Origin: an uncultured Oxalobacteraceae bacterium
Lineage (GTDB): Bacteria > Pseudomonadota > Gammaproteobacteria > Burkholderiales > Burkholderiaceae
Direction of reading: 5' to 3'
DNA: 23,448 nt
NCBI GenBank assembly: GCA_946478765.1
Contig: CAMLDH010000017.1
Location: 1-23,448, forward strand
Shown: positions 15,674 through 23,448 of the stretch, piece after piece
How the letters are laid out: each line of letters begins with the position of its first letter
Numbering within the stretch: the first letter of the stretch is position 1
The notes under the pieces: model-generated
Databases searched by the model: none
Seen by the model: only the letters and a program-made list of their open reading frames with translations
What the model was told of the DNA's origin: nothing
Translations under genes and position numbers: made by a program

Positions 15674-16090
15674 TCACGCGACAGTCCGGTTGGCCCCCAT
15701 TGTTTCGGCAGCCTGCTTGGTGGTCTTGGCTAACTGCTCATAATTGCGATTGGTTTCAGTGATGTGGGCTTGCGCTGCTTTGGCCAACTCTGCACGTATG
15801 CCGGAAGCGATACCAGCGACCTGACGGCCATAAGCGAGGGCTTTTTCAATATTCGGCTGTGCCTGGGCGGCGGTGAGCGAGAAAAATTCCCGTGGGTCTT
15901 TAACCAGCAGGAGCTGTTGGGTGATAAAGGTTGATTCATCCAGCGAAGCTTTAACGACCGTCATGTTCAGGTCTGTCAACTTCCCGACGTTTTCCAGCGC
16001 CTTGCTGGTCAGATCCGTCCATAGCGCCAGTTGCGTTTCAAAATGCGTTTTGGTGGTGCTTGCGATTTGATTCTGAATAGACGACAGCAT
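15674..16090 (-). CDS. Phasin family protein (PHA granule-associated)
   Basis: A 138-aa helical protein of the phasin type: the N-terminal block QNQIASTTKTHFETQLALW, then FITQQLLLVKDPREFFSLTAAQAQP, which contains the phasin hallmark (LLxVKDPxEFxxLxxAQ), and an amphipathic helical tail rich in Ala, Gln and Thr. Phasins coat polyhydroxyalkanoate granules and limit their size and fusion, so the organism probably stores PHA. It is shorter than common PhaP proteins (around 180 aa), with no sign of truncation. A strong AAGGAAAA ribosome binding site precedes the ATG at 16090. A promoter is predicted about 140 bases upstream. It stands alone between flhD and groEL on the same strand. Confidence 0.88.
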   Translation of the reverse strand: MLSSIQNQIASTTKTHFETQLALWTDLTSKALENVGKLTDLNMTVVKASLDESTFITQQLLLVKDPREFFSLTAAQAQPNIEKALAYGRQVAGIASGIRAELAKAAQAHITETNRNYEQLAKTTKQAAETMGANRTVA

Positions 16091-16228
16091 TAGTTTTCCT
16101 TAAGGGGGGCGATTGGGATACCCGACAAAATGTACGGAGTTCATGCGTATGCAACGTCTTCGTGTTTGCGTACAAAGCGTCTGTAAACTTGCAGGGATTG
16201 ATTCGATGACAAGTGGCGTAACCTTGGG

Positions 16229-16256
16229 ATTGTAGTTTTATTCAATACTGAATCAA
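16229..16256 (-). promoter_or_regulatory. Predicted sigma-70 promoter of the phasin gene
   Basis: On the minus strand TTGATT (16251-16256), a 16-base spacer and TACAAT (16229-16234) match sigma-70 well. The implied 5' leader is about 130 bases, long enough to carry regulation, though I see no clear structure in it. Confidence 0.45.
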
Positions 16257-16363
16257 CCTGTAAAGATTCCGAGCTTGCATTTTCTTATTTCATCTGGTTA
16301 ATCTTTAAATGCGTTTCCATAAAGAAATATGGACATCTGCAAGGGCAAAACCGGGCGCACCAT

Positions 16364-16397
16364 AAAAAAAGCCTCCGAGATGTTCATCTCGGAGGCT
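16364..16397 (-). terminator. Rho-independent terminator of groES-groEL
   Basis: A perfect 12-bp stem, AGCCTCCGAGAT / ATCTCGGAGGCT, has a four-base loop and is followed on the minus strand by seven T residues. It lies 66 bases beyond the groEL stop. Confidence 0.95.
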
Positions 16398-16463
16398 CAT
16401 TCGTACTACCTGTAGCGATGCGGTTCCGGCGCCGCTTGCGCGTTACCGGAACAGGTACGGCAA

Positions 16464-18125
<1,662 letters not shown>

Positions 18126-18172
18126 TTAGTATTCGTTTGTAGATGCTGATACGTATGATGCAAGGTCACTGG

Positions 18173-18190
18173 ATCCCCGCCTGCGCGGGG
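18173..18190. repeat. REP-like GC palindrome in the groES-groEL spacer
   Basis: TCCCCGC-CTGC-GCGGGGA forms a 7-bp stem with a four-base loop. The sequence with its flank (CTGGATCCCCGCCTGCGCGGGGA) resembles the dispersed palindromes common in many proteobacterial chromosomes; this is from memory of the motif and only one copy is in the window. There is no T-run, so it is not a terminator. Confidence 0.6.
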
Positions 18191-18191
18191 A

Positions 18192-18253
18192 CTTGGAGAG
18201 TCCGGGGGACTGTCCAAGAGCACTGTTTCCAATCGCGCTGCGCGCTCTTGGAC
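18192..18253 (-). promoter_or_regulatory. Two mutually exclusive hairpins in the groES-groEL spacer
   Basis: Hairpin A (18212-18253): GTCCAAGAGC pairs perfectly with GCTCTTGGAC over a 22-base GC-rich loop. Hairpin B (18192-18218): CTTGGA and AGTCC pair with GGACT and TCCAAG, with one G-G mismatch and a GGG loop. Both need the bases 18212-18218, so only one can form. In transcription order from groES, hairpin A is made first. An effect on groEL expression is inference. Confidence 0.5.
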
Positions 18254-18260
18254 ATTGCCG

Positions 18261-18551
18261 TCACTTTTGGACGATTGCCATGATGTCTTCTTCGCGCATC
18301 ACGAGCAGTTCTTCGCCCTCGACCTTGACGCTCTGGCCAGAGTATTTGCCGAACAGCACGCGGTCGCCGACTTTGACGTCGAGCGGGCGAACTTTGCCAT
18401 CTTCAAGGATCTTGCCGTTACCAATAGCCAGAACCTGACCTTGATCCGGCTTTTCTGCTGCTGCTTCTGGGAGAACGATGCCGGACGCAGTTTTGGTTTC
18501 CTGGTCGAGGCGCTTGACGATGACGCGATCGTGCAAAGGACGAAGGTTCAT
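18261..18551 (-). CDS. groES: Co-chaperonin GroES (10 kDa)
   Basis: The 96-aa GroES heptamer subunit caps GroEL. Start [20 protein letters not shown], the mobile loop [18 protein letters not shown] at about 18-35, and the C-terminus [19 protein letters not shown] are diagnostic. Length is normal. A strong AAAGGAG ribosome binding site precedes the ATG at 18551. First gene of the groES-groEL operon; its leader of about 130 bases carries a perfect CIRCE element immediately after the promoter. Confidence 0.98.
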   Translation of the reverse strand: MNLRPLHDRVIVKRLDQETKTASGIVLPEAAAEKPDQGQVLAIGNGKILEDGKVRPLDVKVGDRVLFGKYSGQSVKVEGEELLVMREEDIMAIVQK

Positions 18552-18663
18552 ACAAACTCCTTTAAATTCAATTGGTTATGTTATTTGCGGCAAACTTGCA
18601 GCAAAGCATGCTTCACTCTGCAGTCTGTCCGCACGAGAAAAGTTGGTAGGTCAGGAAGAGTTG

Positions 18664-18690
18664 TTAGCACTCTCACCTAACGAGTGCTAA
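18664..18690 (-). promoter_or_regulatory. CIRCE element (HrcA operator)
   Basis: TTAGCACTC (18664-18672), nine bases, GAGTGCTAA (18682-18690): an exact match to the CIRCE consensus. HrcA bound here would block transcription just downstream of the -10. It overlaps the stop codon of the upstream PAP2-family gene. Confidence 0.97.
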
Positions 18691-19345
18691 GTATAGGGGC
18701 GGTTAGTCGTTTTTTCAAGTCAAGGTGATATTTTGTCGCAGGTTCCCAGTCTTCCCGCACATACGGCCGGTCGTGGCCGGAAAGATAAAGCGCGACGCCT
18801 TTCATCCAACGTTGTGTGGGCGCCGGTTTTGCATTGGAGGTGGGGAAGAGCGCCAGCAGGCTGAGCGCAATCAGCCACCGATTCAGCCAGGGCTTGCGCA
18901 ACGGGGCTGAAATCCACATGAAGCCAAGACTGACGAATGCGCCGAGCATGCATCCCGCCGCCGCCTCTGAAATCGAATGGGCTTGCACCTCGACCCGCGA
19001 AACGCCGAGCAATATGCCGAGCAGGAAGCCGCAGCCTATTCCCATGGTCCGCATAGCCGGCGGCGATTTCTGCAGCATCAGATAAAAAATGACCGGAATG
19101 ACCGCGGTCGCGCGCATTGCATGGCCGCTGATGCCGGTGAAGTCAAGCGCGCGTATGCCGATACCCCATCCGATAAACGCGATTTTTGTGGCGGCGACCA
19201 GCACTAGTCCCAAGGTAAAGAGTCCGGACCACCAAAACGCCATGCGCCACGCGCGCCCGACCACGAGCCACATGACGATGGCCGCGGCAGCGGGCATCAT
19301 GACGATGCTGTCGCCAAAGCTGGTTATTTTCATCCATGGAATCAT
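18677..19345 (-). CDS. PAP2-superfamily membrane phosphatase-like protein
   Basis: A 222-aa protein with several hydrophobic helices and PAP2 motifs. Motif 2 is ISGHAM with His75. Motif 3 is SRVEVQAHSISE, where Ser116, Arg117 and His123 keep the family spacing but the usual final Asp is Glu127. Motif 1 (K-X6-RP) is poor: Lys54 is followed by Arg65 without Pro. Family members remove phosphate from lipid phosphates such as undecaprenyl pyrophosphate or phosphatidate at the membrane. The weak motif 1 leaves activity open. A soluble tail of about 50 residues follows the last helix. The ATG at 19345 has no clear Shine-Dalgarno; Met5 is an alternative. The 3' end contains the groES promoter. Confidence 0.72.
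   Translation of the reverse strand: MIPWMKITSFGDSIVMMPAAAAIVMWLVVGRAWRMAFWWSGLFTLGLVLVAATKIAFIGWGIGIRALDFTGISGHAMRATAVIPVIFYLMLQKSPPAMRTMGIGCGFLLGILLGVSRVEVQAHSISEAAAGCMLGAFVSLGFMWISAPLRKPWLNRWLIALSLLALFPTSNAKPAPTQRWMKGVALYLSGHDRPYVREDWEPATKYHLDLKKRLTAPILSTR
18690..18719 (-). promoter_or_regulatory. Overlapping sigma-70 and sigma-32 promoter of groES-groEL
   Basis: Read on the minus strand, TTGAAA (18713-18718) and TATACT (18690-18695) are separated by exactly 17 bases, a near-perfect sigma-70 promoter. The same bases read as CTTGAAA, 13 bases, CCCCTATA, which matches the sigma-32 heat-shock consensus. The promoter lies within the last codons of the PAP2-family gene. Confidence 0.85.
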
Positions 19346-19629
19346 AAAAATATGGCAACGCTTTCATTGCAAGAAAGAGACGCAAACAATGGCTCTCGCA
19401 TACTCAAGAAGCGCGTAACGTCGGTGGTTGGTTCGGTTAAGTCGGTCATGCTTATTTAAAACTACTTTGGGAGCAATGCCGTTGATTAAATTCAAGCGGC
19501 GCCTAGTTTCCGGAAGCGACGCGCAACAGTTGCAAGCGCAAGCTGTTGAGCCATTTTATTTCAGAAAATCCGGCCGATGGATACATTCGCTACCATACTG
19601 GTCTTCAAAAAATAATTCTGGAGCTTCGA
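19346..19629. other. Gap between the divergent PAP2-like and DUF599 genes
   Basis: 284 bases that must hold the promoters of both genes. No clear -35/-10 pair, palindrome or RNA gene stands out. A plus-strand frame at 19428-19757 overlaps the DUF599 gene in another frame and is probably accidental. Confidence 0.4.
19620..19623 (+). promoter_or_regulatory. Shine-Dalgarno supporting a TTG start for the DUF599 gene
   Basis: GGAG, six bases before the TTG at 19630. No in-frame ATG is available upstream of the first transmembrane helix, so this site decides the start. Confidence 0.5.
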
Positions 19630-20286
19630 TTGGACCATTTTTTTCATCTCGACACCGTTGCCATCATGATCAGCACGGTGTTACTGCTGTTGTATTACGT
19701 ATTTCTCGCTTATCGGGTACGCGCCACTCCGGCGTATACGATCCATGCGATCAATGACAAAGCGCGCCTGCTATGGGTGCTCGATGTAATGGAAAATCGC
19801 GGCAAGGATGTGATGGCAGTACAGACGCTGCGCAATTTTGCGATGGCGGCAACCTTCAAGGCATCCTCGGCCATCCTGCTGATCATGGGCACGCTGACCT
19901 TGTCCGGCCAGGCCGAAAGCATGGCGAAGACATGGCATGTGCTCAGCATCGCCGGTTCGTCCGGTCCGGAATGGTGGATCATCAAGGTCATGGCGTTGCT
20001 GACGGTGTTGATCGTCGCATTCTTCGCGTTTGCGCTGGCGATTCGCTTGATGAACCATGTTGTGTTCATGATCAATTTGCCGAAAGCCGATGCGCAAGGA
20101 ATCCTGGCGCCGGAACAGGTTGCGCAACGTCTGAATCAGGCGGGCGTTTTTTACCGCATCGGCATGCGTGCATTTTTTATTGCAGTGCCGCTTGCATTCT
20201 GGCTATTCGGGTCGGTTTTTTTGATTGCATCCACACTGGGTTTGATCGTCGTTCTGTATTTTTTGGACCGGAATCCATTGTCGTGA
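19630..20286 (+). CDS. DUF599 family membrane protein
   Basis: A 218-aa inner-membrane protein with about four to five hydrophobic helices: IMISTVLLLLYYVFLAYRV at the N-terminus, a middle helix with ASSAILLIMGTLTL, then IIKVMALLTVLIVAFFAFAL and two C-terminal helices. The loop INDKARLLWVLDVMEN...KDVMAVQTLRN is what I recognise as DUF599. No function is known. The frame opens at a TTG at 19546, but a TTG at 19630 has GGAG six bases upstream and gives a family-like N-terminus just before the first helix, so I start there; no ATG occurs in frame before 19666, inside the first helix. It precedes fumC by 87 bases. Confidence 0.8.
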   Translation: MDHFFHLDTVAIMISTVLLLLYYVFLAYRVRATPAYTIHAINDKARLLWVLDVMENRGKDVMAVQTLRNFAMAATFKASSAILLIMGTLTLSGQAESMAKTWHVLSIAGSSGPEWWIIKVMALLTVLIVAFFAFALAIRLMNHVVFMINLPKADAQGILAPEQVAQRLNQAGVFYRIGMRAFFIAVPLAFWLFGSVFLIASTLGLIVVLYFLDRNPLS

Positions 20287-20373
20287 TGTGACGCAATGCA
20301 TGCCGCAGCTGCGCGCCGGATCATGGCGCAATCCATTCATCCAAACTTGCCAATATTCAGCACGGAGCAGGCC

Positions 20374-21774
<1,401 letters not shown>

Positions 21775-21915
21775 AGCTGATGAAGTAGCAGCGATCCGGA
21801 AAACTTGAATTTTTCGGGGCGAATCTAGGTTGATGCCGACACCGATGCGCTTTCCGCTTTTCGGCTATCCTTGCGTCCAATCAGGTGCGCCCGGTCGCGC
21901 ATTGCAAAGCAAACA

Positions 21916-21923
21916 AGGAAGGA
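21916..21923 (+). promoter_or_regulatory. Shine-Dalgarno for the TTG start of gshA
   Basis: AGGAAGGA, whose second GGA ends seven bases before the TTG at 21931. It is strong enough to make TTG the likely start. Confidence 0.6.
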
Positions 21924-21930
21924 AACGCCA

Positions 21931-23448
21931 TTGAGCGATCTGCTAACCCGCCGTCTTTCTCTGCTGGCAACAGATGTCAATCGCAGTCTGCTTGCGCAAG
22001 GCTTGCGCGGCATCGAGCGCGAAACCCTGCGCGTCGACGCGCGCGGCGACTTGGCACTGACGCCGCATCCGCGCGCGCTTGGCGCGGCGCTCACGCATCC
22101 GCAAATCACGACCGATTATGCCGAGTCTTTGCTTGAATTTATTACCCCGGCGGAGCACGACATTGCAACGGCGCTAGCCGAACTCGATGCGATCCACCGT
22201 TTTGCGTATACAGAAATCGGCGATGAACTGCTGTGGAGCCAGTCCATGCCGTGCCGCTTGCCCGACGAAGATGCGATTCCGATTGCATGGTATGGGACAT
22301 CGCACATCGGCATGCTCAAACACGTGTACCGGCGCGGACTGGCGCTGCGCTACGGCAAGTACATGCAATGCATTGCCGGCATTCATTACAACTTTTCACT
22401 GGCCGAGGACTTGTGGCGCGTGCTGCAGGAGGCGGAGCGCGCGCCCGGTTCCATCAAGGATTTTCAATCGGAAAGCTATATCGCGCTGATTCGCAATTTT
22501 CATCGGTACAGTTGGCTGCTGATGTATCTGTTCGGCGCATCGCCGGCGCTGTCCTCGCAGTTTTTGCACGGGCGTGCGCATCAGTTGGAGACATTATCCG
22601 AGGACACCTTGTATCTGCCATATGCCACCAGTCTGCGCATGAGCGATCTGGGTTACCAGAACAATGCACAGTCCGGGCTGGTGCCGCCGTACAACACGTT
22701 GCATGACTACATGCGCAGCCTGTCGCGCGCGGTCCGGCAGCCCTACGCGCCCTATGAAAAGATCGGCACCCGGCGCGACGGTGAATGGGTTCAGATCAAC
22801 AGCAACGTGCTGCAGATCGAGAACGAATTTTACGCAACGATCCGGCCCAAGCGCGTCATTCGAACCGGTGAGCGGCCGGTCGAAGCATTGTGCGCGCGCG
22901 GCGTCCAGTACATTGAAGTGCGCTGCATGGATGTCGATCCGTTCGAACCGCTCGGGATCGGTCTGGAAACATCGCGTTTTCTCGATGCGTTTCTGTTGTA
23001 CTGTGCGCTCGAAGAAAGTCCGCCGACCCATGATGCCGAGGGACGCGAGAACACGGAAAATTTTGCGCGTACGGTCAAGCAGGGGCGGCGGCCGGGCCTC
23101 AGCTTGCAACGCGGCGGCGCCGCGATCGACATGCAGGCATGGGGGCTGGCGCTGCTGGAGCGGATCGGCGCGGCGGCCGCGCTGCTCGATGCGCAACGGG
23201 GCGGCGACGTCCATGCGCGCGCGCTGCAGACGCAACGGGACAAGCTGCACTCGCCCGAACTGACGCCCTCGGCGCAGGTACTGGCCGCGCTGACGGCAAA
23301 CGGCGGGTCGTTCGCGGCATTCGCGATGCGTCAGAGCGCGGTGCATGCCGCCGATTTTCGCGCGCGCCCTTTGAGCACGGACGAACGCGCGTACTACACA
23401 TCGCTGGTGCATGCCTCGCTGGCGGAGCAGGAGCAGATGGAGCGTACG
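21931..23448 (+). CDS. gshA: Glutamate-cysteine ligase, proteobacterial type (3' end outside the window)
   Basis: Catalyses ATP-dependent joining of glutamate and cysteine, the first and rate-limiting step of glutathione synthesis in the cytosol. The 506 codons seen align throughout with E. coli Gsh[13 protein letters not shown] near the N-terminus, [31 protein letters not shown], the block [15 protein letters not shown], and [22 protein letters not shown]. coli GshA has about 518 residues, so only the extreme C-terminus is missing. The start is TTG with an AGGAAGGA ribosome binding site seven bases upstream. No stop is reached before the window ends. A minus-strand frame across 22594-23412 is its shadow. 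Confidence 0.93.
   Translation, partial: MSDLLTRRLSLLATDVNRSLLAQGLRGIERETLRVDARGDLALTPHPRALGAALTHPQITTDYAESLLEFITPAEHDIATALAELDAIHRFAYTEIGDELLWSQSMPCRLPDEDAIPIAWYGTSHIGMLKHVYRRGLALRYGKYMQCIAGIHYNFSLAEDLWRVLQEAERAPGSIKDFQSESYIALIRNFHRYSWLLMYLFGASPALSSQFLHGRAHQLETLSEDTLYLPYATSLRMSDLGYQNNAQSGLVPPYNTLHDYMRSLSRAVRQPYAPYEKIGTRRDGEWVQINSNVLQIENEFYATIRPKRVIRTGERPVEALCARGVQYIEVRCMDVDPFEPLGIGLETSRFLDAFLLYCALEESPPTHDAEGRENTENFARTVKQGRRPGLSLQRGGAAIDMQAWGLALLERIGAAAALLDAQRGGDVHARALQTQRDKLHSPELTPSAQVLAALTANGGSFAAFAMRQSAVHAADFRARPLSTDERAYYTSLVHASLAEQEQMERT

Larger units (their letters stand above)
16091..16463. other. Intergenic region between the phasin gene and groEL
   Basis: 373 bases holding the phasin leader and predicted promoter (16091-16256), an AT-rich stretch without recognisable signals (16257-16362), and the groEL terminator (16364-16397). 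No ORF here has a credible ribosome binding site. Confidence 0.5.

Noticed and set aside
19428..19757. 109-aa plus-strand frame before the DUF599 gene
   Set aside because: Its second half overlaps DUF599 in a different frame, it shows no conserved feature, and the start lacks a good Shine-Dalgarno.
21775..21930. Possible terminator after fumC (CCGGAAAA...TTTTTCGG)
   Set aside because: The stem has a mismatch and is mostly A-T, with no separate T-run; too weak to call.
22594..23412. 272-codon minus-strand frame opposite gshA
   Set aside because: Arg-rich shadow of gshA with no family features.

Overview
The window looks like chromosomal DNA of a betaproteobacterium of the order Burkholderiales, most likely family Oxalobacteraceae (Herminiimonas/Janthinobacterium-like). 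This rests on my recognition of protein families and gene order, not on a database search: ugd-rfaE1 next to a comEA-like gene and cysM; a MoxR/DUF58/transglutaminase operon; a phasin; a FlhD-type protein; and groES-groEL under a CIRCE element. GC content is moderate to high in the genes and clearly lower around 4.6-5.1 kb, 7.6-7.76 kb and 15.5-15.65 kb.

Region 1 (1-4.1 kb, + strand) holds envelope-sugar genes. UDP-glucose dehydrogenase (ugd) overlaps the heptose-7-phosphate kinase gene (rfaE1) by ATGA. A secreted ComEA-like DNA-binding protein with its own terminator follows, then cysteine synthase B (cysM). The epimerase gene hldD, often found after rfaE1 in relatives, is absent; only a 134-bp gap is present.

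Region 2 (4.1-7.9 kb) is accessory-looking. It contains a small HTH regulator, an AT-rich gap with a possible 26-aa ORF, a divergent DUF1415/yaeQ pair, and two coupled genes of unknown function. One of those two encodes a protein built of tandem 11-residue repeats. A 15-bp direct repeat brackets the two genes, and a third, inverted copy lies next to them.

Region 3 (7.9-12.9 kb, - strand) is a translationally coupled operon moxR > DUF58 > tgpA-like transglutaminase > mltB. It links a chaperone ATPase module to a membrane transglutaminase and a murein lytic transglycosylase.

Region 4 (13.1-16.1 kb) has a histone-deacetylase-family amidohydrolase and a circularly permuted ribosome-assembly GTPase on +. 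On - are an flhD homologue without flhC and a phasin.

Region 5 (16.3-19.35 kb, - strand) is groES-groEL with a strong terminator and a 147-bp spacer rich in competing hairpins. Its promoter matches sigma-70 and sigma-32 at once, is followed by a perfect CIRCE, and sits at the 3' end of a PAP2-family gene.

Region 6 (19.6-23.45 kb, + strand) carries a DUF599 membrane protein, class II fumarase fumC, and glutamate-cysteine ligase gshA, which runs off the window end.

Most of the window is ordinary housekeeping sequence. The items I would look at first are the hendecad-repeat cassette with its flanking repeats, the orphan flhD, and the structured groES-groEL spacer.
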